48,833 nucleotides of DNA from Deltaproteobacteria bacterium (GTDB lineage: Bacteria; Desulfobacterota; Desulfobulbia; Desulfobulbales; SURF-16). The notes beneath the pieces were generated by a model that did no database searches, was not told the origin of the DNA, and saw nothing but the letters and a program-made list of their open reading frames with translations. A program made the position numbers and the translations under genes. Positions 17,822 to 26,017 of the stretch are shown one piece after another. Position 1 is the first letter of the stretch. Each line of letters starts with the position of its first letter. The DNA lies in contig JAJRUT010000036.1 in the NCBI GenBank assembly GCA_024277655.1, forward strand, positions 1 through 48,833. The letters are read 5' to 3'.

Positions 17822-18583
17822 ATGACCCCAAAAGTTATAGCCATGGCCGGCAAGGGCGGTACTGGTAAAACCACAACATCAGCCCTTATCATCAAGTATC
17901 TGCTTGAGAAGAAACTAACCCCTATCCTGGCGGTGGATGCCGACTCCAATGCCAACCTTAATGAACTTCTTGACCTGAAAGTTGGCACCACAATTGGCGA
18001 GATAAGAAAGGATCTGAAGGGAGATATCCCCTCAGGAATGACGCGGGATCAATTCATGGAGATGAAGATCCAACAATCCATCATCGAGGAATCGGGCTTT
18101 GACCTGATGGTGATGGGGATGCCGGATGGCCCCGGTTGCTATTGCTCAGCCAATCAGTATCTCGCCATGTCTATGGAACGCCTTGCCGAAAATTATCGTT
18201 ATATTTTAGTGGATAATGAGGCTGGCATGGAACATTTAAGCCGTCTTAACCTACACACCATCGACCATCTATTTATTGTCTCCGACCCCTCGTCCCGAGG
18301 CATCCTTACAGCCCGGCGTATTGCTGAGATCACCGAACCATTAAAACTTGTGGTGAAAAACAAACACCTCATCGTCAACCGCACGCCAACCCCCCTTTCT
18401 CCCGAACTTGAAGCCAAGATCAAGGAGGCCGTTGAAGAATCCGATTTACCACTGGCCGGAATTTTCCCAGCCAGTGAAGAGTTGATTCATCAGGAAATCA
18501 CCGGTGGCTCCTACCTTGAACTGAGTAACGATGTCCCCATGCTGAAAACGGCCTGGGCGGCTTTTGATAAAATTTTCACTTAA
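17822..18583 (+). CDS. cooC: CooC-type nickel-insertion ATPase for CO dehydrogenase
   Basis: 253-residue SIMIBI ATPase of the MinD/CooC group. The deviant P-loop is AGKGGTGKTTT at 9-19. The CooC hallmark GPGCYCSAN places two cysteines at 106 and 108, where the dimer binds nickel or zinc. VDNEAGMEHLSR is the switch II region. CooC homologues deliver nickel to the C-cluster of CO dehydrogenase, so the host probably has CO dehydrogenase or the Wood-Ljungdahl pathway elsewhere; no such gene is in the window. The upstream DHH gene is co-oriented. The gene ends at a perfect hairpin (18605-18646) facing flgE. Confidence 0.87.
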   Translation: MTPKVIAMAGKGGTGKTTTSALIIKYLLEKKLTPILAVDADSNANLNELLDLKVGTTIGEIRKDLKGDIPSGMTRDQFMEMKIQQSIIEESGFDLMVMGMPDGPGCYCSANQYLAMSMERLAENYRYILVDNEAGMEHLSRLNLHTIDHLFIVSDPSSRGILTARRIAEITEPLKLVVKNKHLIVNRTPTPLSPELEAKIKEAVEESDLPLAGIFPASEELIHQEITGGSYLELSNDVPMLKTAWAAFDKIFT

Positions 18584-18604
18584 CTTTAAGTAATTACCAC
18601 CCAA

Positions 18605-18646
18605 CTATCCACGGAAGTGAGGCTTTATCCTCACTTCCGTGGATAG
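18605..18646. terminator. Perfect 18-bp stem-loop between convergent cooC and flgE
   Basis: CTATCCACGGAAGTGAGG (18605-18622) pairs without mismatch to 18629-18646 around the loop CTTTAT. It lies between two convergent stop codons (18583 and 18693), where a two-way terminator is expected. Neither side has a T-tract, so termination by this structure alone is uncertain. Confidence 0.6.
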
Positions 18647-18692
18647 TCAACCCGAAGGACTCCACCCCCCCAATCGACTCAGTTAGCCCCTA

Positions 18693-21569
18693 CTACCTCT
18701 TGATATTAATCAGATCGTTGAGCATATCATCTGTTGTGGTGATGATTTTCGAGTTGGCCTGAAAACCACGCTGAACAGTGATAAGCTTAACAAACTCGGC
18801 ACCAAGATCCACGTTCGACATCTCCAGGGCATTGGGGGCAATACTCCCCAAACCATTATCACCCGGAGCACCGGTGGTTGGTGCCCCAGAATCCGTTGTT
18901 TCGGTAAAGATATTACCACCCGCCTTGAATAAGCCGTGCAGATTGTTAAAATTCGCCAAAGCGACCTGGACCTTCTGGAGAACCTGGCCATTTGAGTAAT
19001 GCCCAGTGACAACCCCTAAGGTATCCACCGACACCGATTGCAGGAATCCTGACGAAAAGCCGTCCTGGTCCTGAAATATAGTGGTGGAGGAGTTGGCATA
19101 TTGCGTTGTTGATAACGCCTCGGGCCGGAAACGGTTACTCACCGTATCGCCCATCTGACTGCCATCTTCAGTGCCCACATCGGCAGGATGCACCTCAAAG
19201 GGTTGGCCTGTGCCAAAGGGTGTGGCAACACCACCGGAATAAACGATATCTGAAATAGTCAAGGCACTGCTACGGGTTGAGGTATCGGCAACCCAATCAG
19301 TCATAATCAAACGACCAGACGGGTCAACACGCGCCTCAGCCTGAAAGGTAAACTCAACCCAGTCAAGCAGATCCTGTACGGTACCTGTGGCAATTCCGGC
19401 GGTGGGTGACCAGAACAGGTTCGACCCGGCGGCCTGCACCGTGAAACGACCATTACCATTGGCAACAGAAACATTTGTGGCACTGCCAGTCGCGCCAAAG
19501 GTTCCGGTAAAATCAATTTGTGTCCCGACTATTATCTCGGTCAGATTACCGGCACCACCATTACCGGCCTCATCATACACCGCACTCCACGGCGTCTGCG
19601 CGGTTATCGCCGGAACCGTACCACTATTAGTCGATAAACCCCGACTGATTGAGACAATTTGTTGTTTTGAGGTAGTAACATTAACATTGCCCCGGTAGGC
19701 TGGTTGCATAGGGTTAATGGTGGTTCCTGTGGCCGGGAATGCCCAAGGACTGGCACCATTACCACTATTATCAGTAATACTTGCGGTGACATTAAGCAAA
19801 CTGGCTCCAGGGGTATCATCAATTACCCGCAGACGCCCCTGGCTGTCAATATTTGCTGTCACAACACCGGAGCCACCATAATTGGCCTCAAGCCAGGTGA
19901 GTAACGTCTGGACAGTGTCACCCGCACCCACCGTAAAAGTACCACCACCGGCACCACCATCTGCCGCAGTACCACCAAAGACAAGATCATCATTTACACC
20001 TATGGCAATCTGCGGCGACTGGCGATCAAAAACCGAGGTCAATTCTGTTGTCGCCACGGCAGCGCCACCACCGAGGGCAGAAGAGACACCTTCAGTGGTT
20101 AAAAAGAAAGAGTTAAAGGTCTCCTGGGATCCACCGAAGGGTATCGATTGATTTCCCGAAATAGTATAGAAGTTGGTGACACTTAAGGCTGAGTCACCCT
20201 GGGTTGAGTCGGTCAAGCGCAAACGACCACCACTATCAATTTCAGCATTCACCCCGAAGGTTGTATGTATAGCATCCAGTAAATTCTGCACCGTGTTGGT
20301 TCCATTCACCTCATAGACGAGGGGTGGTATTCGCACGCCATTATGATCAAAACCTTCAAAAACAAACCTGTCACCTGTCTCCATGGCATTACCATTGACA
20401 TCATAGACCGAGTTCCACTGGGTTTGTGAGTTGATAACAGCGCCGGAATTTGTATCACTTACGGCTCCGGCATCACTCACTATAATCTGCGGTTGAGTGG
20501 AGGTCTGCGCCCCGTAAACAGCACCAAGATTAAGACGGATGGTCGGATTAATGACCGGCGGATTACGGGTATAATCAATGGGTTCACCTGTAAAATTTGC
20601 ATCAAAACTATAATAACTATCCTCAGTGCTGAGAACGATACGGTTCTCATTCAAGGCCGGATCAACCTGGCCGTCAGGGGGAACCTGCCAGGCATCCATG
20701 GTATCGATCTCTCCGGAGGTGGTGAAATTAACCACGCCATACATCAAGGCCCCTGCACCCCGATGCACGGTATAGTCATATTGCGTGTACGGGGCAAACA
20801 TCTGTTGCTGATTGATCGTCAAATTGCGCTTATCCTCGGTGGGATCGGCGGTCACCAAAAATTCCCATTCATTTTCATTTGTCGTTTTATCAAAATAAAC
20901 GGATAAATCGTGGGCTGCACCCTGGGAATCATACACCTTGATGGAGCTGGTGTATTCAAAGCGAGTGGAATCAATAGCTGCCGACGGAGGGGTGCTTGCA
21001 ACATTTGTGGCGTTCCAGCTCTCAAAGAGGCGTTCCTCATTCGTTTCCTCGGCAATACGGGAATCGAGATTGGTAATAAGCTCCACCGTCTGGGTAGTAA
21101 CTGGAGGGGTTGATTTACCGATATTAAGATCACCGATGGTTCCAGCTCGGTCCCCATCACTTGAAAGGGTCCAGCCCTGGACAAAATAGCCCATGGGGTT
21201 AACGAGATTACCCTCAAGATCAAAACCAAACTCACCAGCCCGTGAATATTTATCGGCAACAGAGCTATCCCCCGAGCGCAACATAAAGAAACCCTGGCCA
21301 CCAATGGCCATATCCGTAGCCGATGACGATGACTCAAAGGACCCCTGGGCGAAGAGACCATTTACAGTGGACAGGGTCACACCACGACCAACCTGCTTTG
21401 CCCCTGATGCCGTGGATACCGATTGCGACAAGACGTCCTGGAAGGTTGAACGACTGGACTTAAAGGCGACAGTATTCACATTTGCCACGTTGTCACCGAG
21501 AACACTCATGGCGTCGCCCATGGTGGTGAGACCTGAAATTGATGAGTACAACGAACTTGAAATTGCCAT
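18693..21569 (-). CDS. flgE: Flagellar hook protein FlgE, extended
   Basis: 958 residues, roughly twice the enteric FlgE (about 400). The N-terminus (SLYSSISGLTTMGDAMSVLGDNVANVNTVAFKSSRSTF) and C-terminus (NVDLGAEFVKLITVQRGFQANSKIITTTDDMLNDLINI) are the conserved D0 helices that polymerise in the hook. GFFMLR and FNNLHGL follow the usual pattern. The extra length is in the exposed middle: three modules of about 100-130 residues, each starting near W/LxSV(Y/F)D, with TVQxLLxW and IDSxGRLR near the end. It is the last gene of a fliK-flgD-flgE operon, with a strong AGGAGG site 7-8 nt before ATG. It is exported through the flagellar type III apparatus. Confidence 0.96.
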   Translation of the reverse strand: MAISSSLYSSISGLTTMGDAMSVLGDNVANVNTVAFKSSRSTFQDVLSQSVSTASGAKQVGRGVTLSTVNGLFAQGSFESSSSATDMAIGGQGFFMLRSGDSSVADKYSRAGEFGFDLEGNLVNPMGYFVQGWTLSSDGDRAGTIGDLNIGKSTPPVTTQTVELITNLDSRIAEETNEERLFESWNATNVASTPPSAAIDSTRFEYTSSIKVYDSQGAAHDLSVYFDKTTNENEWEFLVTADPTEDKRNLTINQQQMFAPYTQYDYTVHRGAGALMYGVVNFTTSGEIDTMDAWQVPPDGQVDPALNENRIVLSTEDSYYSFDANFTGEPIDYTRNPPVINPTIRLNLGAVYGAQTSTQPQIIVSDAGAVSDTNSGAVINSQTQWNSVYDVNGNAMETGDRFVFEGFDHNGVRIPPLVYEVNGTNTVQNLLDAIHTTFGVNAEIDSGGRLRLTDSTQGDSALSVTNFYTISGNQSIPFGGSQETFNSFFLTTEGVSSALGGGAAVATTELTSVFDRQSPQIAIGVNDDLVFGGTAADGGAGGGTFTVGAGDTVQTLLTWLEANYGGSGVVTANIDSQGRLRVIDDTPGASLLNVTASITDNSGNGASPWAFPATGTTINPMQPAYRGNVNVTTSKQQIVSISRGLSTNSGTVPAITAQTPWSAVYDEAGNGGAGNLTEIIVGTQIDFTGTFGATGSATNVSVANGNGRFTVQAAGSNLFWSPTAGIATGTVQDLLDWVEFTFQAEARVDPSGRLIMTDWVADTSTRSSALTISDIVYSGGVATPFGTGQPFEVHPADVGTEDGSQMGDTVSNRFRPEALSTTQYANSSTTIFQDQDGFSSGFLQSVSVDTLGVVTGHYSNGQVLQKVQVALANFNNLHGLFKAGGNIFTETTDSGAPTTGAPGDNGLGSIAPNALEMSNVDLGAEFVKLITVQRGFQANSKIITTTDDMLNDLINIKR

Positions 21570-21691
21570 GATGACTCCTCCTAAACTTTATTTCTCTTTA
21601 GAAAAGTGATTTCCATTTATATTTTTGCAAATATCTCTGTATCTAGATGAGACAACCCCCTCTCACCCATAGTTTTGCGCTTTAAAACAAG

Positions 21692-22354
21692 TTAAATAAC
21701 CCCGAGTACTGCACCAACCTCAGCAGGCACCTGGTTATCAAGCACAAGCATGGCCGTACCCGTGGCATAGTCAACCCCGGTTACCTTGCCTGCAACACTA
21801 TAGTCCACTTGTACCTGTTGACCTGACGCCGTGTAGGCCTTTATATCAAAGGTATAGGCCCCATCCCCCACCTCAGCTCCCATGGTGTCCGTGCCATCCC
21901 ACTCAAGGGGGTGGCTACCAAGGCTAAGGGCCCCTAAATCCTCGAGCATGACCAGCTTACCGCCAGCATCCCTAATCTCAAGAAAGGCAGAATCGGCATC
22001 TTCAGCAAGCACAAACTCACCAGTGCCTATATCAGTGCCATTAACCCCAATACTATTGCCAACAACCCGCACTTCCTGGTCGAGCAAAGTCAGGAGCTGG
22101 AGATTGTTCTGTGAGGTTGAATACTCCAAAAGGTCTTCAATATTATCGGCCATCCTGTTGGTGGCTTCCATATTGGAAAACTCTGCCATCTGGGACGCCA
22201 TTTCTGCGTTATCCATCGGATCCATTGGATCCTGATACTGGAGTTCCGCTAGAAACAACTTCATAAAATCGGCCTGATCAAGATCCGCCTTGCCTGTGGT
22301 CTTCATGCCACCAGTATCCACTGTCGGAATACCTGATATCGCTGATATCGCCAT
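21692..22354 (-). CDS. flgD: Flagellar hook capping protein FlgD
   Basis: 220 residues. FlgD sits at the growing hook tip and directs FlgE assembly. The conserved N-terminal segment is FMKLFLAELQYQDPMDPMDNAEMASQMAEFS. The C-terminal half is the FlgD Ig-like/tudor region (GSHPLEWDGTDTMGAEVGDGAYTFDIKA). I placed the start at ATG 22354 (MAISAISGIPTV), which has AGAGGAT 6 nt upstream; the open frame extends 28 codons further with no similarity. It lies between fliK and flgE; a stem-loop separates it from fliK. Confidence 0.93.
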   Translation of the reverse strand: MAISAISGIPTVDTGGMKTTGKADLDQADFMKLFLAELQYQDPMDPMDNAEMASQMAEFSNMEATNRMADNIEDLLEYSTSQNNLQLLTLLDQEVRVVGNSIGVNGTDIGTGEFVLAEDADSAFLEIRDAGGKLVMLEDLGALSLGSHPLEWDGTDTMGAEVGDGAYTFDIKAYTASGQQVQVDYSVAGKVTGVDYATGTAMLVLDNQVPAEVGAVLGVI

Positions 22355-22414
22355 AATTAGATCCTCTAAATCATCCATTAAACCTACGTCAATAAATAGC
22401 CCGAAGGGCATAAA

Positions 22415-22463
22415 GGGCCGTAACAAAACACCATTCACCGGCCAAGTTATTTTGTAACGGCCC
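22415..22463 (-). terminator. Stem-loop between fliK and flgD
   Basis: Arms of 14 nt (22415-22428 and 22450-22463) pair with one mismatch. On the minus strand the hairpin begins at the fliK stop and ends CCCTTTATG, so a short T run follows. It could be a partial terminator or an RNA stabiliser that sets different levels of FliK and FlgD/FlgE from one transcript. Confidence 0.5.
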
Positions 22464-24220
22464 TAAACGAAGAGATTGACCCCCTGCTCGGGGTTTGCAT
22501 ATTGTTCCTTAAGGCCGTGATGGTATAAAATGGCATCGGGGATATCCTCCAACGTCTCCGCCTGCAGACGTTCCCCCGACCAGGCCACCTCGAAACGTTG
22601 AAAGGCCTCAGAGGGGTCATCCTGCCCCCCCACCGACACATTTAAAGCACCCAGATCAAAGCCCTTTTGTTCCATCTCCTGACGAAACTCGTCCATTGAA
22701 GTCTCAAGGGTCTCCTTCACTCTGGAATTGGCAATACTAAAATGAGCGGATATTTCGCCCCCCTTCAGCACCAGGTCAACCTTCACATCACCAAGTTCAA
22801 CGGGATGGAGGCGCAGGGTCAAATGATGCTCACCATTCTTCACCCCCCGCGCAACGGCCAGGGAGAGTTGGTTGAAAATCTGTTGTTGTTGCTGAGTTGA
22901 GAAATGCCGGGTGGGTGCGGGTTGATCGCTGGCATTATTAGCCGCAATGGCCTGGTCAACAGACTGGGGCTGAGTGGTACTGGCTATGCCGGTATGAACG
23001 GAGGTCGTCTGAGCTGTTGCGGTGGACGCGTCCGGCACCACACTCCCCTCCACCACACGACCAGTCTGCACCTTGATATTATCGGCATCCATCCCGGTCA
23101 GGCTGGCTAAACGCTCGGAAACTCCTGCCCGCCATTTCTCCACGTCCTCTCCTAAAAGACTCTCCTCCTGAGCCCGCCCCTCATCAAAGCGTTTCTGCAT
23201 ATCATCAAGCATAGCCACCAGGTTTTTATACACATCGACCAAGGAATTTTGGACAAGAGGAGCAATCCCGGCACTTTTATCAACAAATGTCGCCGACTGC
23301 ATAACCAATTCAAGATCTTTCAAGAAGGCGGCAAGGTCAACCTTGGGGGCAGCCATTTGCGCCTGGGTTACCCCTTCTTCAAGAATATTCTGCAGACGCT
23401 CAAGACTCAGCACAACCTCTCTGCCAAGCAGGGGTTCAGGCAACAATTCCAACTGCCCCCCCAGGCTAAGGCCGATCTTGCTGAGAAGATCCTGTAAGCC
23501 CTCCACCTCAGCCTCCGAGAGAGTCACGGGCAGTAGCGCCCCTGATTCAGTCTCATTAGCCAATAAAACAGTCAAGGCCTCGTGTAACTTACCAAGATCT
23601 ATCTGCCCATCCCCCACAAGTACCTTATTAGTAAGGGTTGCCAGTTGCTCCTGGCTCATACCCATTTTGGTGAGGAGAGACTCAAGCTGGGGCAACTCCG
23701 TTTCCGGAACCAGTACCCCGGCATCTGGTTTAAAGCCCTCAAAATGTCCCTGCAATGCCTGAAAAAAAGAAGGTAGATCAAGGGAACCATCCTCAGCCTG
23801 AAAGCGCTCCGTAAGAGCAATGAGATCCACCTCACTCATCCCAGCATTTGCAGCTAGACCCTGAAAAAAGTCCTGCCCGTCAATGTCTGTCACCCACTCA
23901 CCGACCCCAAGACCATTGTCCTGGGCAACCTGTTGCAGATCCTGCATGAATAACGCCAGAAACTCAGCAGCCGTACTGTCACGCCCCGCATCATTATCTG
24001 CCTTCTCCGCGCGCTGTTCCTTGCCGCTAACTCTTTCGACAGACTCACGCCTTGCCTCCCTCTGCGCTACCCCCACCTTGTCATTATGGGCACGCTGCCC
24101 CTGGAGCTTACGGTCAAGATGGTCTGAAAATTTATCCCCCGAGGGTATTTCCACCTTCACAGGTGGAGCGGAACGCTCTATCCCACCCATGGGAAGGACT
24201 GGATTCATTATATTTGCCAC
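22463..24220 (-). CDS. fliK: Flagellar hook-length control protein FliK
   Basis: About 585 residues. FliK measures hook length and switches the export specificity of the flagellar secretion system. The C-terminal Flg_hook domain (about residues 455-540) contains HHLTLRLHPVELGDVKVDL and AHFSIANSRVKETLE, the family signature. The long N-terminal part (1-440) is low in complexity, Gln/Leu/Glu-rich and predicted helical, as expected for a ruler. GTG at 24220 has GGAGG 6 nt upstream; a GTG at 24238 and an ATG at 24208 are other possible starts. First gene of the hook operon, behind a sigma-54 promoter at 24282-24297. Confidence 0.92.
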   Translation of the reverse strand: MANIMNPVLPMGGIERSAPPVKVEIPSGDKFSDHLDRKLQGQRAHNDKVGVAQREARRESVERVSGKEQRAEKADNDAGRDSTAAEFLALFMQDLQQVAQDNGLGVGEWVTDIDGQDFFQGLAANAGMSEVDLIALTERFQAEDGSLDLPSFFQALQGHFEGFKPDAGVLVPETELPQLESLLTKMGMSQEQLATLTNKVLVGDGQIDLGKLHEALTVLLANETESGALLPVTLSEAEVEGLQDLLSKIGLSLGGQLELLPEPLLGREVVLSLERLQNILEEGVTQAQMAAPKVDLAAFLKDLELVMQSATFVDKSAGIAPLVQNSLVDVYKNLVAMLDDMQKRFDEGRAQEESLLGEDVEKWRAGVSERLASLTGMDADNIKVQTGRVVEGSVVPDASTATAQTTSVHTGIASTTQPQSVDQAIAANNASDQPAPTRHFSTQQQQQIFNQLSLAVARGVKNGEHHLTLRLHPVELGDVKVDLVLKGGEISAHFSIANSRVKETLETSMDEFRQEMEQKGFDLGALNVSVGGQDDPSEAFQRFEVAWSGERLQAETLEDIPDAILYHHGLKEQYANPEQGVNLFV

Positions 24221-24281
24221 GGACAGCCTCCATTTCACAGTTATGAACTACGGTTATTCTTTCCGGTCTGCCCTTCTAAAC

Positions 24282-24297
24282 AGCAACGGCTGTGCCA
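24282..24297 (-). promoter_or_regulatory. Sigma-54 (RpoN) promoter of the fliK-flgD-flgE operon
   Basis: On the minus strand the sequence reads TGGCACAGCCGTTGCT, with GG at -24 and GC at -12 separated by exactly 10 nt; this fits the RpoN consensus TGGCAC-N5-TTGC. The predicted transcription start is near 24271, about 50 nt before the fliK start. RpoN control of hook genes is common in flagellated Proteobacteria. The -24 box sits in one arm of a 13-bp palindrome. Confidence 0.8.
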
Positions 24298-24315
24298 AGG
24301 AATGGCACAGCCGTT
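24285..24315. repeat. 13-bp perfect palindrome overlapping the fliK promoter
   Basis: AACGGCTGTGCCA (24285-24297) and TGGCACAGCCGTT (24303-24315) are exact inverted repeats with a 5-nt gap. The downstream arm (minus-strand sense) carries the -24/-12 promoter; the other arm lacks a -12 TTGC, so no divergent promoter is made. It could bind a dimeric regulator or simply form an RNA/DNA hairpin. Confidence 0.7.
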
Positions 24316-24448
24316 TAAAAATATTTACAGTATTATTTTACTCATAATTCCAGAGTGTTACAAAGATCAACCGCCTCCATTACAAATATGAAACTTTCAC
24401 CATGGGCAAGTTTTACCTACCGCCACGGTGAACTTTAGGGCAACCCTG

Positions 24449-24835
24449 TTATCCGGTGGTATGACTCGCATCAGTTAAAACTTCAACAAAGAAAGCTATG
24501 ATTCGAAAATCTTCAGCATCTTCTGCTGGGATTATGATGTCTTCATACTCAGGATTAATTGGAGAAAGGGTAATCGCCGCATGTTGCCAACTGCCATCGG
24601 GTGTGCTTGTTTTTTGGGAATGGTAGGTCTTGACGGTATAGCTTGCCCCGGTATCCTGGTCAGCAATGTCCGTTTTTTGGGCAAGGACGATTTTACCATT
24701 CCTACTGCCAGCAACTTCAAATGAAAATAGGCAATAGGCCCCATCAGGGATAACTGGCTCCATAGATTTTCCCTTAATTTGGGCAACAAACATGGCCGGG
24801 ATGAGGACTCTTTTACTGGTCAAGCCATGAACCAT
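24449..24835 (-). pseudogene. S24-like (LexA-type) peptidase domain, C-terminal remnant
   Basis: 128-residue frame whose residues 14-125 are an S24/LexA-like fold: MFVAQIKGKSMEPVIPDG holds the nucleophile S24, and SYTVKTY holds the general-base lysine K69. Stand-alone S24 proteins normally have a DNA-binding or enzyme domain before this; in known Desulfobacterota proteins a very similar segment ends large helicases. Here only a short non-homologous lead (MVHGLTSKRVL) derived from a small tandem repeat precedes it. I therefore read it as a leftover C-terminus, although a small expressed peptidase domain is possible. Confidence 0.55.
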
Positions 24836-25080
24836 GAACCATGACTCTGGTGTAAGTGATCCTGAGCCATTTCGGTTAAACTATTGGATCGCTCAAACCC
24901 TGTGGGGGTATACCCTTTGTTTTTTAACCACAGCAAATCACGCCCTGAACCACAGCCAATATCCAGAATTGTTGCTTTTGGTTTTAACAAAGCTATGAGG
25001 GGATCTAAAAAGGACTGCGGATCAATGGCAACGGTGTCAGTGAAGTATTGCTGGTGGTATTTTTCGTAAAAGTCTTTCAT
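24820..25080 (-). pseudogene. Truncated SAM-dependent methyltransferase (N-terminal part)
   Basis: The frame begins MKDFYEKYHQQYF and contains the SAM-binding motif ILDIGCGSGRDLLWLKNKGY at about residues 36-55, then GFERSNSLTEMA, before it ends in a tandem CATGGTT repeat after about 86 residues. Class I methyltransferases of this kind are normally 190-220 residues, so the C-terminal half is missing. It overlaps the S24 remnant by 16 nt in another frame, as expected from a deletion that joined two broken genes. The open frame starts at 25095, but MKDFYEKY at 25080 is the family-like start. Confidence 0.65.
24826..24845. repeat. Three tandem CATGAAC units at a gene-remnant junction
   Basis: CATGAAC CATGAAC CATGAC: two full copies and one partial. 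They sit exactly where the methyltransferase fragment stops matching and the S24 fragment begins, so they mark the rearrangement point. Confidence 0.7.
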
Positions 25081-25255
25081 GGTGTGGTGGCTCAAGAGGC
25101 GGGTTAGAGGTGAAAAAACATACCCGATCCCGTTAAACCTGGGACTCTCTTAATGCGGTTATGCCAACACTGCCCTCACCACGAGATGTCGTAGGCTGGA
25201 CGGGTTTTCTTTTTAGCATTTTTTTCATATTGCGCCCTCTGCCTTAAATACAAAT

Positions 25256-25573
25256 TTAGTTAACCGCTAGACCTGTTTTAATAATTTCCCTTACGAAAGG
25301 ATCGTTATTATCAAAGGTCTTTAAATTAAAAGGCATTGGCTCAAAACGATCATCAATCTCCGTTGCTATTTCTGTAAGTCGTACTCGCTCTTCCAATCGA
25401 TCATCACCTATCTGCGGCGAAACAATAGCAAGGTCAATATCACTCCACTGATCGTTCCTTCCAGTAACAAAAGAACCAAAAAGATAGGCTTTATTAATGG
25501 AGATTCCTTGGGCACGAAGTTTATCAAGGAATAATTGAATATTTTTCTGAACTAGAGCATCGATTTCAACCAT
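25256..25573 (-). CDS. MNT-type nucleotidyltransferase (antitoxin of a HEPN/MNT pair)
   Basis: 105-residue minimal nucleotidyltransferase. The signature is LFGSFVTGRNDQWSDIDLAIV, with G33-S34 and the metal-binding D45 and D47. In HEPN/MNT systems this protein neutralises the HEPN RNase, in studied cases by AMPylating it. It overlaps the HEPN frame by 22 nt on the same strand, the standard arrangement. Length and motifs are intact even though the partner looks truncated. Confidence 0.85.
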   Translation of the reverse strand: MVEIDALVQKNIQLFLDKLRAQGISINKAYLFGSFVTGRNDQWSDIDLAIVSPQIGDDRLEERVRLTEIATEIDDRFEPMPFNLKTFDNNDPFVREIIKTGLAVN

Positions 25574-25848
25574 ACAAATATCTCCTTAATGGTTTGGATT
25601 TCAGCTTCACTAAACTCCTTGGTGCATTTTCTCCTAAACTCTCTCTTATAATCTGGATATCTTGTCTCAAGATTGAATGCTGTGATTCTTATTAGATCAC
25701 GCTTCTGCTGGTCTGTTATATCAAGTAAAGCAGCCTTTGCGAGTCGCAGTAAATTATGGGATCTTGGCACGTCTTTGTCGATATTCTGTACAAAAATCGC
25801 TTTAATGATTTTTTCCACAGCAAGGTGTCCAAAAAAATCGTATTGCAA
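25552..25848 (-). CDS. HEPN-domain protein, probably missing its N-terminus
   Basis: 98 residues. FFGHLAVEKIIKAIFVQN and RSHNLLRLAKAA followed by TRYPDYKREFRRKCTKEF match the HEPN family that pairs with MNT nucleotidyltransferases. Family members carry about 25-30 more N-terminal residues (first helix). Here the only starts are TTG at 25848, and an in-frame TGA lies 4 codons upstream; no neighbouring frame shows the missing helix clearly. It is likely a 5'-truncated or frameshifted toxin next to an intact antitoxin. Confidence 0.65.
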   Translation of the reverse strand: MQYDFFGHLAVEKIIKAIFVQNIDKDVPRSHNLLRLAKAALLDITDQQKRDLIRITAFNLETRYPDYKREFRRKCTKEFSEAEIQTIKEIFVWLKSML

Positions 25849-26017
25849 GAAATGTCAGCTGGCTGACAATGGTGGATCTGCTGGTTTGCCACAACAAGAG
25901 AGGTGATGGATATTAAGGTTTTTATCTTGGCTATCCTTGACACCACACCCTGCTTATTTTAAGATAATGCCTATAGTTAAAATAACGCCAACGACTATTT
26001 TAGGATAAAATCAAACA

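Noticed and set aside
20852..21361. 169-codon frame in another minus-strand phase within flgE
   Set aside because: It overlaps the conserved FlgE N-terminal region and has no motif of its own.
18693..21569. CRISPR-like periodicity in the flgE middle
   Set aside because: The repeats are at protein level, about 100 codons apart and diverged; no short direct repeats with spacers were seen anywhere in the window.
24285..24315. Palindrome read purely as a terminator for the S24 fragment
   Set aside because: No T-tract on either side; the exact sigma-54 spacing within it gives a better explanation.
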